A stretch of DNA of 64,000 bases from Butyrivibrio sp. M55 (GTDB lineage Bacteria; Bacillota; Clostridia; Lachnospirales; Lachnospiraceae): positions 310,001 to 374,000 of the forward strand of contig NZ_FPCD01000002.1 in NCBI RefSeq assembly GCF_900116865.1. The letters are read 5' to 3'. The translations under genes were made by a program, and so were the position numbers. The notes beneath the pieces are model-generated. The model did not search any database, was not told the DNA's origin, and worked only from the letters and a program-made list of their open reading frames with translations. Each line of letters begins with the position of its first letter. The first letter of the stretch is position 1. Below are positions 36,371 through 44,187 of the stretch, piece by piece.

Positions 36371-36386
36371 GTTAGCAATAGCTAAC
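36371..36386. promoter_or_regulatory. Iron-box-like palindrome (perfect)
   Basis: GTTAGCAATAGCTAAC, perfect 6-bp arms, 37 bases before the Tp47-like lipoprotein start on the opposite strand. Confidence 0.7.
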
Positions 36387-36457
36387 AAGTCACCGGTGAA
36401 GTCTATCATAGATTTTAAGGCTATGATATAAGCAAAATAGACAAAAAATAATGAGAA

Positions 36458-36473
36458 GTTACCAAAAACTAAC
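36458..36473. promoter_or_regulatory. Iron-box-like palindrome (imperfect)
   Basis: GTTACCAAAAACTAAC, one half site degenerate, midway in the divergent region. Confidence 0.5.
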
Positions 36474-36482
36474 GTAAAAGTG

Positions 36483-36511
36483 TTGACAAAAGAGTTAGCA
36501 AATGCTAACAT
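36483..36511 (+). promoter_or_regulatory. Promoter with embedded iron-box-like operator
   Basis: TTGACA at 36483-36488 and an extended -10 (TGCTAACAT, hexamer 36506-36511) are 17 bases apart. The palindrome GTTAGCAAATGCTAAC (36494-36509) fills the spacer, so a bound repressor would block polymerase. Confidence 0.65.
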
Positions 36512-36518
36512 GAGCTCA

Positions 36519-36534
36519 GTTAGGTAAATCTAAC
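36519..36534. promoter_or_regulatory. Iron-box-like palindrome at the predicted transcription start
   Basis: GTTAGGTAAATCTAAC, the closest in this set to the TTAGG half site of DtxR/IdeR boxes. Confidence 0.65.
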
Positions 36535-36572
36535 GTGTGACATACGTATGTTATAAGAAATCTCCTACACAA

Positions 36573-36603
36573 AATGCCGCATCTTGCCAATGCGGCATTT
36601 TTT
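36573..36603 (+). terminator. Intrinsic terminator upstream of the feo promoter
   Basis: AATGCCGCAT and ATGCGGCATT form a perfect ten-bp stem with a seven-base loop, followed by six T. No + strand gene precedes it, which points to a short noncoding transcript. Confidence 0.88.
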
Positions 36604-36643
36604 CTGCGATTTCGGCGGACAAAATGTTTTTTCGATTATACTA

Positions 36644-36672
36644 TTGACAAATATTCTTAATAAGAATATTCT
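36644..36672 (+). promoter_or_regulatory. feoAB promoter with 21-bp palindrome operator
   Basis: TTGACA (36644-36649) and TATTCT (36667-36672) are 17 bases apart. Between and across them lie perfect ten-bp arms AATATTCTTA and TAAGAATATT (36650-36670) around one central base, a shape typical of Fur/PerR-family operators and distinct from the GTTAGC boxes. Confidence 0.65.
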
Positions 36673-36681
36673 ATGTGTGAG

Positions 36682-36697
36682 GTTAGCAATAGCTAAT
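36682..36697. promoter_or_regulatory. Iron-box-like palindrome downstream of the feo promoter
   Basis: GTTAGCAATAGCTAAT, fifteen of sixteen positions as in the perfect site at 36371, placed at the expected transcription start of feoAB. Confidence 0.65.
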
Positions 36698-36737
36698 AGT
36701 TATTGTGCGAAGCTAACTTGAGTTACAGGAGGGTAAT

Positions 36738-36950
36738 ATGACACTTAATGACGCAGAACTTGGTAAGGAATACATAATTGATGCTATAGACACAGATGGA
36801 GATGAGGAGATGGAGAGTTTCCTTTTTTCACTTGGTTGCTACAGCGGAGAGAAGATTACGGTCGTTGATAAGAAACGTAATCTGGTGGTCGCTATTAAGG
36901 ATGCCAGATATAATATTGATCCTGAGTTAGCGGGTGCTATCAATATCTAA
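36738..36950 (+). CDS. feoA: Ferrous iron transport protein A
   Basis: A 70-residue SH3-like protein of the FeoA family, a small cytoplasmic partner needed by FeoB for Fe2+ uptake. Seen: LGKEYIIDAIDTDGDEEMESFLFSLG, with the family's LG-C-GE-I turn (GCYSGEKITVV) and the closing strand LVVAIKDARYNIDPELA. GGAGG lies just before the ATG. feoB follows sixty bases later. The promoter region carries two kinds of operator, indicating iron-controlled expression. Confidence 0.92.
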   Translation: MTLNDAELGKEYIIDAIDTDGDEEMESFLFSLGCYSGEKITVVDKKRNLVVAIKDARYNIDPELAGAINI

Positions 36951-37010
36951 GGATGCGCAGAAATCTGCATTTCCATAAATTTTTTTAAACGATTTTTAGG
37001 AGGAATTGTA

Positions 37011-39002
37011 ATGAGAATCGCAATGGCAGGTAATCCCAACAGCGGAAAAACGACCATGTACAACGCTCTGACAGGAAGAAGCGAAAAGATTGGTAACTGG
37101 GCGGGAGTTACTGTTGACAAGAAAGAGCATGCTATTAAAAAGAGTTATTATGACGGTGGAAAGGAGCTGATCGCTGTCGATCTGCCCGGTGCATATTCGA
37201 TGTCACCGTTTACTTCTGAGGAGAGTATCACAAGTGCTTATGTAAAGAATGAGCATCCCGACGCGATAATAAATATCGTTGATGCAACAAACTTAAGCAG
37301 AAGCCTTTTCTTTACAACACAGCTCTTGGAACTTGGAATTCCTGTTGTTGTTGCACTCAACAAGAATGATGCCAATGATAAAAAGGGCAATTCAATTGAT
37401 GAGAAAGCTTTGGCAGAGAAACTCGGATGTCCTGTAATAAAGACTGTTGCAACATCTGAGAACGGTCTTAAAGACGTTGTTAAGGTTGCAGCTTCACTTG
37501 AAGGAAAAGGACAGAAGGAGCCTTACAGACAGGGAGATGTTGATGTTCATGATAAGGCAGCGGTTGAAGCAGCTGACAGAAAGCGTTTTGAATTTGTAAA
37601 TCAGATCGTGAGCGAAGTTGAGAACCGTAAGGTGCTTACAAAGGATAAGAACTTCGGTGATACGATCGATAACGTGATCACACATCCTGTTATCGGAATA
37701 GTTGTTTTCGCAGCTATCATGTGGCTTGTTTTCTATATTTCACAGACAACAGTCGGAACATGGCTTGCTGATATTCTTGCAGGTTGGATCGAAGACTTCC
37801 AGGGAATGGTCGGAGATGCGATGGCAGATGCAAATCCGCTTCTTTATGCACTTCTCGTTGATGGTATCATCGGCGGTGTAGGAGCGGTAGTAGGATTTCT
37901 TCCTCTTGTTATGGTAATGTACTTCCTTATCGCACTTCTTGAAGATTGCGGATATATGTCAAGAGCAACAGTTGTGCTTGATCCTATCTTTAAGAGAGTA
38001 GGTCTTTCGGGAAAGTCGGTTATTCCTATGATTATTGGTACCGGTTGCGGCATTCCTGCGATCATGGCTTGCCGTACTATCAGAAATGAGAGGGAAAGAC
38101 GCGCAACAGCTATGCTTGCAACATTTATGCCTTGCGGAGCTAAGCTTCCCGTTATCGCACTTTTTGCAGGTGCATTTTTCCCTGAATCAAGATGGGTAAG
38201 CTTCATCTGCTATATGGGTGGTATTTTACTTATCCTTCTCGGAGCACTTCTTATCAAGGCTATTACAGGTATGAAGTACAGAAAGAGCTTCTTTATCATC
38301 GAGCTTCCCGAGTACAAGGTTCCAAGCCTTATGTTTGCGGTTAAGTCAATGCTTGAGAGAGGTAAGTCATACATTGTAAAAGCAGGAACAGTTATCCTTG
38401 TTTGCAATACTGTAGTTCAGATCATGCAGACATTTGACTTCAGCTTCCAGCCTGTAGAAGAGGGAATGGAAGGAACATCGATCCTTGCAGGTGTTGCAGG
38501 ACCTTTTGCTTACCTTCTTATTCCTATCGTAGGTATTATGAGCTGGCAGCTTGCGGCAGCAGCTATTACAGGATTTATCGCTAAGGAGAATGTAGTAGGA
38601 ACAATCGCTACCGTATTTGCAATCTCAAATCTTATTGATACAGAAGAACTTGAACTTATCGGAGAAGGTAATGCTGTTGCGGCAGTAATGGGAATCACTA
38701 AGGTTGCAGCTCTTGCATATCTTATGTTTAACCTTTACACACCTCCGTGCTTTGCGGCTCTCGGAGCTATGAATTCTGAGATGAAGTCTGCAAAGTGGCT
38801 CTGGGGAGCAATCGGACTTCAGCTTGCATCAGGCTTTACAGTTGGTTTCCTTGTATATCAGATTGGAACACTTATTACAACAGGAACAGTAGGCGCAGGA
38901 TTTGCGGCAGGACTTGTTGCAATCGCAGTATTTGCAGGTGTTATTGTATATCTTATCAAGAGAACCCAAAGAGAAATGGTACTTGAATATAAACTTGATT
39001 AA
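37011..39002 (+). CDS. feoB: Ferrous iron transporter B
   Basis: A 663-residue Fe2+ transporter. The N-terminal G domain shows G1 GNPNSGKTTMYNAL, switch II DLPGAYSM and G4 NKND. The membrane part has the two gate regions GCGIPAIMACRTI and CGAKLPVIALF and about ten helices. Length is at the short end for the family. A strong GGAGG precedes the ATG. With feoA it gives anaerobic ferrous uptake, complementing the ferric metallophore system in the same region. A GAGCCCG/CGGGCTC hairpin follows the stop. Confidence 0.95.
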   Translation: MRIAMAGNPNSGKTTMYNALTGRSEKIGNWAGVTVDKKEHAIKKSYYDGGKELIAVDLPGAYSMSPFTSEESITSAYVKNEHPDAIINIVDATNLSRSLFFTTQLLELGIPVVVALNKNDANDKKGNSIDEKALAEKLGCPVIKTVATSENGLKDVVKVAASLEGKGQKEPYRQGDVDVHDKAAVEAADRKRFEFVNQIVSEVENRKVLTKDKNFGDTIDNVITHPVIGIVVFAAIMWLVFYISQTTVGTWLADILAGWIEDFQGMVGDAMADANPLLYALLVDGIIGGVGAVVGFLPLVMVMYFLIALLEDCGYMSRATVVLDPIFKRVGLSGKSVIPMIIGTGCGIPAIMACRTIRNERERRATAMLATFMPCGAKLPVIALFAGAFFPESRWVSFICYMGGILLILLGALLIKAITGMKYRKSFFIIELPEYKVPSLMFAVKSMLERGKSYIVKAGTVILVCNTVVQIMQTFDFSFQPVEEGMEGTSILAGVAGPFAYLLIPIVGIMSWQLAAAAITGFIAKENVVGTIATVFAISNLIDTEELELIGEGNAVAAVMGITKVAALAYLMFNLYTPPCFAALGAMNSEMKSAKWLWGAIGLQLASGFTVGFLVYQIGTLITTGTVGAGFAAGLVAIAVFAGVIVYLIKRTQREMVLEYKLD

Positions 39003-39009
39003 TTTAGAT

Positions 39010-39030
39010 GAGCCCGTTTTATGCGGGCTC
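39010..39030 (+). terminator. Hairpin after feoB
   Basis: GAGCCCG and CGGGCTC form a seven-bp stem with a seven-base loop. The following bases are AATTAAT, so it may stabilise mRNA more than terminate. Confidence 0.5.
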
Positions 39031-39045
39031 AATTAATACAAATAG

Positions 39046-39061
39046 GTTAGCTGGGGCTAAC
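39046..39061. promoter_or_regulatory. Iron-box-like palindrome before the mini-Fur gene
   Basis: GTTAGCTGGGGCTAAC, perfect six-bp arms with a GC-rich centre, about 46 bases before the start of the short Fur-like gene. Confidence 0.68.
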
Positions 39062-39107
39062 TAAAACGGACAGGATGGTATAGCGACTAATAGAATTGGA
39101 GAAAAAC

Positions 39108-39344
39108 ATGATGAGTGATGAACAGATAATCAGAATGCTACGCGATAATGGAATGCGAATAACTAAACAGAGAAAAATTGTGGCTAAGGTTATTGCTGAG
39201 AATGATTGTGTTTCATGCAAGACAATATGTTGTATTGTCAAGAATAAGGACGAATCAATAGGAACAGCAACTGTTTATCGTATGATAAAAGAATTGGAGG
39301 ATATTGGGGCTGTTGAGAGAATAGACATGATAAAACATAATTGA
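39108..39344 (+). CDS. Mini-Fur: Fur-family DNA-binding domain only
   Basis: About 78 residues. The sequence MLRDNGMRITKQRKIVAKVI followed by SIGTATVYRMIKELEDIGAV is the winged helix of Fur-family regulators. The protein stops where the hinge would begin. The C-terminal dimerisation domain with its histidines and metal sites is missing, and only thirty bases separate its stop from the next gene, so no frameshifted remainder exists. TTGGAG precedes ATG 39108 (39111 also possible; a TTG at 39096 less likely). It could bind DNA weakly, act as an antagonist, or be a decayed gene. Confidence 0.75.
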   Translation: MMSDEQIIRMLRDNGMRITKQRKIVAKVIAENDCVSCKTICCIVKNKDESIGTATVYRMIKELEDIGAVERIDMIKHN

Positions 39345-39374
39345 CAGCGTCATTCCATAGAACAAGGAATTATT

Positions 39375-40073
39375 ATGCAGTTAGAATTACAGAACATTAA
39401 AAAATCTTATGGCGAGGGTGGAAGCCGTATTGAAGTACTTAAGGATATAAGCCTTGGCATTGAAAAAGGAGAGTTTGTGGTACTTCTTGGTCCGTCAGGT
39501 TCCGGAAAGTCCACTCTTCTTAATATAATCGGAGGAATTGATACCGCCGATTCAGGCAAGATAATAATCAGGGAAAAGAGTATGGCGGATATGGACGAGA
39601 AGGCGCTTACTTCATACAGAAGAGAGCACCTTGGGTATATTTTTCAGATGTACAATCTTATTCCCAATCTTACCGTCAGAGAAAATATTGAGGTTGGGGC
39701 ATATCTTTCCAAGAAACCGCTTGATATTGACGAAATCATAGAGGTTCTTGGTCTTAAGGAACATCAGAACAAAATACCAAGTCAGTTGTCGGGAGGACAG
39801 CAGCAAAGATGCTCGATAGGAAGAGCAATTGTAAAGAATCCGGATATTCTTTTGTGCGATGAACCCACAGGAGCCCTCGATTACAACACTTCCAAAGAGA
39901 TTCTTGCACTTATTGAAAGAGTTAACAAGGAATATGGAAACACAGTCATCATGGTCACTCACAATGACGCCATAAAAAATATGGCTGATTTTGTGGTGAA
40001 ACTAAGAGACGGCGTTATAAGAAAGAGTTACAGAAATGAAACAAAACAAACAGCAGCAGAGCTTGACTGGTAA
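39375..40073 (+). CDS. ABC transporter ATP-binding protein, MacB/LolD type
   Basis: A 232-residue ATPase: Walker A LGPSGSGKST, Q-loop FQMYNLIPNLTVRENI, signature LSGGQQQR, Walker B ILLCDEPTGALDYNTS and H-loop VTHNDA. These features are typical of the MacB/LolD/BceA group that powers mechanotransmission with an FtsX-type permease. Its 3' end overlaps the permease gene by 38 bases. It is preceded by the mini-Fur gene and an iron-box-like site, so the unit is probably metal-regulated. The substrate, possibly a peptide, lipid or metallophore, is unknown. Confidence 0.9.
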   Translation: MQLELQNIKKSYGEGGSRIEVLKDISLGIEKGEFVVLLGPSGSGKSTLLNIIGGIDTADSGKIIIREKSMADMDEKALTSYRREHLGYIFQMYNLIPNLTVRENIEVGAYLSKKPLDIDEIIEVLGLKEHQNKIPSQLSGGQQQRCSIGRAIVKNPDILLCDEPTGALDYNTSKEILALIERVNKEYGNTVIMVTHNDAIKNMADFVVKLRDGVIRKSYRNETKQTAAELDW

Positions 40074-42396
40074 GATGAGGAAACCGCTTAACAAAAGAAT
40101 TATCAGAGAACTTACAGGCGATATAGGGAAATACATTGTTATTTTCATTCTGCTTGTCTTTTCAATAGGTTTTGTTTCGGGATTTCTTGTTGCCGGTGAG
40201 AGCATGATCAAAGCTTATGATGAGAGCTTTGAAAAATATAACATAGAAGATGGAAACTTCAGAACGGAAGAGAAAATAACCGCCGCGCAAAAAGAGCGGA
40301 TTGAGAAAAAGGGAGTATCCATATTTGAGAACTTCTATATAGAAAAAGAATTTGATAACAACACAAAACTGAGAATATTTGCAAACAGAGAGCAAATAGA
40401 CAAGGTATGCGTGATGGAAGGAAGACTTCCGGATGGCCTTCATGAGATTGCGATAGACAGAATGTATGCAGATAATAACGGACTGAGTGTCGGAGATAAG
40501 CTGGTTTCGGGAAGTGAGAGTTATGAGATTGTAGGCCTTGTGGCACTGTCTGATTACAGCGCACTTTTTTACAGCAATAACGATATGATGTTTGATGCAT
40601 CTGCGTTTGGCGTTTCGGTTGTATCAGACAAGCAGTTTGCGGAATATGATGAAGGTAAGCTTCGTTATAACTATGGTTGGCTGTATGACAATAAACCTCA
40701 GACTGACGAGGAAGAGAAAAAAGTTTCTGACGATCTGATGGATGCTCTTGCAAATATTGTTTCGCTTGAAAATTTTGTTCCGGGATATCTTAATCAGTCA
40801 ATTACGTTCACGGGAGAAGATATCGTCGGCGACAAGGCAATGATGGAAGTTCTTTTGTACATAATAATCATCATTGTTGCCTTTGTATTCGGAGTTACGA
40901 TCAATAACACGATTCATAAAGAAGCTACTGTGATAGGTACGCTCAGGGCGTCAGGATATACGATAAATGAGCTTATAAGACATTATATGTCAATGCCACT
41001 TATAGTAACCGTTATCGCGGCGGTCATCGGAAATGTTCTGGGATATACATGTTTTAAGAACGTATGCGTTGCTATGTATTACGGAAGCTATTCACTTCCT
41101 ACATATGTGACGATCTGGAGTGCGGAGGCTTTTTGGAAGACCACTGCAATTCCTGTAGTGATAATGATCTTTATAACTTATTTTGTTCTTAGGAAAAAAC
41201 TGAGTTTAAGTCCTTTAAAACTTATCAAGCGCGACCTTAGCGGGAAGAAGCCGCGTGCTGCGATTGCCTTAAATAAAAAGATAAGGTTTTTCGACCGTTT
41301 CCGTATAAGAATTCTTATTCAGAATAAGAGTAGTTACATAATTCTTTTTATGGGGCTTTTGTTTGCCAATCTGCTTCTCTTTTTCGGAATGATGCTTCCG
41401 CCGCTTCTTGTGCATTTTCAGGGGATTGTGACGGAGAACATGCTTGCAAAGCATACATATATGCTTCAGATTCCGGCAGGGGCGATAGATGACGAAGATG
41501 AATTGTCGGCGGCTTTTTCATATGTCTTTTTACTGAACAAGATAAGTACAAATAATCCGACGGCGGAGAAATTCTCTGCTTACGGACTTAAGACAACGGG
41601 TGAAGGCGGAAGCAGAGTTGAAGATGTAAGTCTGTACGGGATAAAAGAGAACAGTAAGTTTATTCACGCTGAATTTGATGATAAGACGGTTCTTATTTCA
41701 TCGGCTTATGCAGATAAGTACGGGCTTAAAGAAGGCGATGTGATAACGCTTAAAGAGCCTTACGAAGATAAGTATTACGGCTTTAATGTAACGGGAATAT
41801 ATGACTACGACGGCGGAATTGCAGTCTTCATGAGCAAAAAGCATCTAAATGACATAATGGGACTTTCGGAAGATATGTTCTCGGGATATTTCTCCGATAC
41901 GGAGATTACCGATATAGAAGAGAAGTATATCGGCACTACAGTAGATGAAGAGTCGCTTACGAGAGTGTCGAGGCAACTTATGATCTCTATGGGTAATCTG
42001 ATGTACATGGTAGACGGCTTTTCGGTGGTTATGTTTATTGTACTGATATATCTTTTGTCCAAACTTATCATCGAAAGGAATGTGCAGTCGATATCTATGG
42101 CTAAGATCCTGGGGTATACGGGAAAAGAGGTCGCTGCGCTGTATATAGTTCCCACGGCGCTGGTGGTCGTGGCTTCGCTCCTTATTTCGTACCCGATATT
42201 GTCTTATGTTATGGTCGGAATATTCAGAGTTATGTTAAAGCAGATGATGAGCGGCTGGATGGTTATCTGGCTTGATCCGTCGGTTTATGTAAAGATGTTC
42301 CTCATGGGAATAATTACTTATGCGGTTGTTGCTGTAATTGAGTACAGGAAGATAGGTAAGATTCCGATGAGTGAAGCACTTAAGAATGTTGAGTAG
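40036..42396 (+). CDS. ABC transporter permease, FtsX/MacB type
   Basis: A 786-residue membrane protein with an N-terminal helix (YIVIFILLVFSIGFVSGFLV), a large outside domain, three helices near 275-385 that form the first FtsX block, a second outside domain, and three C-terminal helices (about 660-770) forming the second FtsX block. This duplicated layout is usual for MacB-like permeases of Gram-positive bacteria. The start at 40036 lies inside the ATPase gene with AGAAAGAG before it, so the two are coupled. Confidence 0.88.
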   Translation: MKQNKQQQSLTGKMRKPLNKRIIRELTGDIGKYIVIFILLVFSIGFVSGFLVAGESMIKAYDESFEKYNIEDGNFRTEEKITAAQKERIEKKGVSIFENFYIEKEFDNNTKLRIFANREQIDKVCVMEGRLPDGLHEIAIDRMYADNNGLSVGDKLVSGSESYEIVGLVALSDYSALFYSNNDMMFDASAFGVSVVSDKQFAEYDEGKLRYNYGWLYDNKPQTDEEEKKVSDDLMDALANIVSLENFVPGYLNQSITFTGEDIVGDKAMMEVLLYIIIIIVAFVFGVTINNTIHKEATVIGTLRASGYTINELIRHYMSMPLIVTVIAAVIGNVLGYTCFKNVCVAMYYGSYSLPTYVTIWSAEAFWKTTAIPVVIMIFITYFVLRKKLSLSPLKLIKRDLSGKKPRAAIALNKKIRFFDRFRIRILIQNKSSYIILFMGLLFANLLLFFGMMLPPLLVHFQGIVTENMLAKHTYMLQIPAGAIDDEDELSAAFSYVFLLNKISTNNPTAEKFSAYGLKTTGEGGSRVEDVSLYGIKENSKFIHAEFDDKTVLISSAYADKYGLKEGDVITLKEPYEDKYYGFNVTGIYDYDGGIAVFMSKKHLNDIMGLSEDMFSGYFSDTEITDIEEKYIGTTVDEESLTRVSRQLMISMGNLMYMVDGFSVVMFIVLIYLLSKLIIERNVQSISMAKILGYTGKEVAALYIVPTALVVVASLLISYPILSYVMVGIFRVMLKQMMSGWMVIWLDPSVYVKMFLMGIITYAVVAVIEYRKIGKIPMSEALKNVE

Positions 42397-42461
42397 AGCA
42401 TTTAGTGAGAATTATGCGAGTTTGGTGACATTGTAAAAAAGTATTTGAGAGGATGAAGACT

Positions 42462-43082
42462 ATGGGATTATTTAAAAAGTATGTAAATCAAGTGAGCAAA
42501 CCGGAAGGTTTTATGGGGAAGATGATGATTGATACTATGAACGGCGGACATGCGAAGATGGCTGACTGGGGAATGTCACATCTTCAGACAATCGCGCCGG
42601 ATGAAATTCTGGAAGTAGGATGCGGGGGCGGAAGAAACGCATCTGCGCTTATGAAGAAATATCCTTCTTCCAAGCTTACGGCTATTGATTATTCCGAGTT
42701 ATCCGTTGAGAAGGCCAAGGCATTTAACTCGGATATGATAGCGAGTGGACGATGCAAGGTGCAGCAGGGAAATGTCGCAGAGCTCAATATGAATGAGCAG
42801 TTTGATCTTGCTACGGCTTTTGAGACCATTTATTTCTGGCCCGGACTTGAGAAGTGTTTTGGTGAAGTAAATAAGGCACTTAAGCCAGGTGGAACATTCA
42901 TGATCGTCAATGAGTCGGACGGTATGGACAAGGCAAGCCTTGGATTTGAGAAGATTGTTGAAGGAATGAAGTGCCATACGATCGATGATATCAAGAGTGC
43001 ACTTAAGGGAGCGGGCTTTAAGAAGGTTGTAGCCGATCATCACAGCAATAAGTCGTGGATAACGGTTATTGCGAAGAAGTGA
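42462..43082 (+). CDS. Class I SAM-dependent methyltransferase
   Basis: About 206 residues. Motif I EVGCGGGRNASAL near 51, acidic residue in TAIDYSELSVEKA, and LKPGGTFMIVNESDG mark a Methyltransf_11/25-type enzyme acting on a small molecule. The first in-frame ATG (42453) touches its AGAGG; ATG 42462, nine bases beyond, is preferred. The substrate is unknown. Its place among feo-related genes, before the Cys-rich HMA protein, hints at a metal- or metalloid-linked role but does not show one. Confidence 0.82.
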   Translation: MGLFKKYVNQVSKPEGFMGKMMIDTMNGGHAKMADWGMSHLQTIAPDEILEVGCGGGRNASALMKKYPSSKLTAIDYSELSVEKAKAFNSDMIASGRCKVQQGNVAELNMNEQFDLATAFETIYFWPGLEKCFGEVNKALKPGGTFMIVNESDGMDKASLGFEKIVEGMKCHTIDDIKSALKGAGFKKVVADHHSNKSWITVIAKK

Positions 43083-43110
43083 AGCAGTAACAAGATTTGA
43101 GGTACCGATT

Positions 43111-43476
43111 ATGTCAAATATTATAATTGCCGCGATTTTGGCGATGATTTTATTTGCCGCGTTTAGTGGAGCAATCAAGCATTTTAAGGGTGAAGGCGGA
43201 TGCTGCGGAGGCGGTGGTTCGTCTGTAAAGGAACCTGATAAAGAACTTGACGGTCCTGTTATAAAGACCAAGGTGTTTAAGGTTGAAGGGATGCACTGTG
43301 AAAGCTGTGTAAACCGCGTTAAGCGTGCGATAAACAGAATTGACGGTGTATCGGCCAAGGTAAATCTGCGAAAGAAAGAGGCGGTTGTCAGCTACGACAG
43401 AGAAGTGGATGACAGCTCTTTTACCAAGGATATAGAAGCTCTGGGATATAAAATTATAGAAGAAACGGAGAAGTGA
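43111..43476 (+). CDS. FeoB-associated Cys-rich membrane segment fused to a heavy-metal-associated domain
   Basis: About 121 residues. The first 35 contain one membrane helix (IIIAAILAMILFAAFSG) and a GGCCGGGG cluster, as in FeoB-associated Cys-rich small membrane proteins. After a linker, residues 55-120 form an HMA domain with metal motif GMHCESC and the ferredoxin-like pattern VNRVKRAINRIDGV...VVSYD. The start at 43111 has GAGG eight bases before it. It may be a membrane-tethered metal chaperone or donor. Combining both modules in one small chain is unusual. Confidence 0.75.
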   Translation: MSNIIIAAILAMILFAAFSGAIKHFKGEGGCCGGGGSSVKEPDKELDGPVIKTKVFKVEGMHCESCVNRVKRAINRIDGVSAKVNLRKKEAVVSYDREVDDSSFTKDIEALGYKIIEETEK

Positions 43477-43499
43477 GGGAACAGAGGCTCAGAAGACAT

Positions 43500-43574
43500 C
43501 TGATGAATCGTAATGTGAGGAAAATTAGGAATTCATGATATTATATATATGACTACTAATGATTGATTCATCAG
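43500..43574. repeat. Ten-bp inverted repeat flanking a probable promoter
   Basis: CTGATGAATC (43500-43509) and GATTCATCAG (43565-43574) are perfect reverse complements 55 bases apart, surrounding an AT-rich promoter-like stretch (ATATTATATATATG) before the next lipoprotein gene. It may be a paired operator. Confidence 0.4.
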
Positions 43575-43589
43575 AATGGAGAGTAAGCT

Positions 43590-44114
43590 ATGAGAAGATT
43601 GCCTTTGATTCTTTTTTTGACGACAGTTGCATTGTCGGTGGTAAGTTGCGGCTCAAAAAACAAAGATGTTTTTGAGGAAATCGAGGATATATATGGCGAT
43701 GATGGCCCGACATCTGTCTTTATGGCTTCAAATGTAGATGAAGATGCAGCTTCAGATTTTGTGTCAGCTCTAAAAGATTATAAATCACAATTGGATGGGA
43801 GATGGCAGACGGCATCTATGTCTTATGAAGCCGACGGAAGTATGCAGCCTGAGTTCTATGTAGAGTTTACGGACTCAGAGATAAAATACGGGCATCTTAA
43901 AGATGAAGAGTTTGTTGTAGACCATGTTGATACGATCGAGTCGCTGTCATTTGGTGAAAAGTGCATAATACAGGCAAAATCATCAAACGGAGTTAAGTAT
44001 ACTTATCAGACTTCTGAAAGTGACTCCAATGTGCTTGAATACTATGAGACATGGAATGAAGAAGAGTTCCCCGACGCATATAGAGGTGGTGCTTCACTTA
44101 GCAGATGTGAGTAA
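43590..44114 (+). CDS. Hypothetical lipoprotein
   Basis: A 174-residue protein with a signal peptide (residues 1-19) and lipobox SVVSC at Cys20, so it should be lipid-anchored outside the membrane. The mature part is acidic, mostly beta-strand by pattern, and has no motif I recognise. GGAGAG precedes the ATG. It has its own promoter region and lies just ahead of the cobalamin riboswitch on the same strand, without evident link to it. Confidence 0.7.
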   Translation: MRRLPLILFLTTVALSVVSCGSKNKDVFEEIEDIYGDDGPTSVFMASNVDEDAASDFVSALKDYKSQLDGRWQTASMSYEADGSMQPEFYVEFTDSEIKYGHLKDEEFVVDHVDTIESLSFGEKCIIQAKSSNGVKYTYQTSESDSNVLEYYETWNEEEFPDAYRGGASLSRCE

Positions 44115-44137
44115 GCGAATATCTGTGCGCAAAGGTT

Positions 44138-44165
44138 TTGATTATTCTTAAAGATGTGCTATTAT
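44138..44165 (+). promoter_or_regulatory. Promoter of the cobalamin riboswitch transcript
   Basis: TTGATT (44138-44143) and TATTAT (44160-44165), spacing sixteen bases, directly before the riboswitch. Confidence 0.55.
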
Positions 44166-44187
44166 ATGTGATGAAAATTTCATAAAA

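Larger units (their letters stand above)
36518..36603 (+). ncRNA. Candidate iron-regulated small RNA
   Basis: Starting about seven bases after the -10, a transcript of roughly 86 nt would run to a strong terminator. It carries a second iron-box-like palindrome at its start (36519-36534), a small hairpin (ACATACGTATGT, 36540-36551), and then an unpaired TCTCCT (36561-36566) complementary to a Shine-Dalgarno sequence. No reading frame of useful length is present. The layout is like iron-sparing sRNAs (RyhB, FsrA) in logic, though not in sequence. Confidence 0.5.

Noticed and set aside
36711-36726. A further iron box just before feoA (GCTAACTTGAGTTA)
   Set aside because: The half sites are in the inverted order (GCTAAC first), unlike the other sites; probably chance or a half-site relic.
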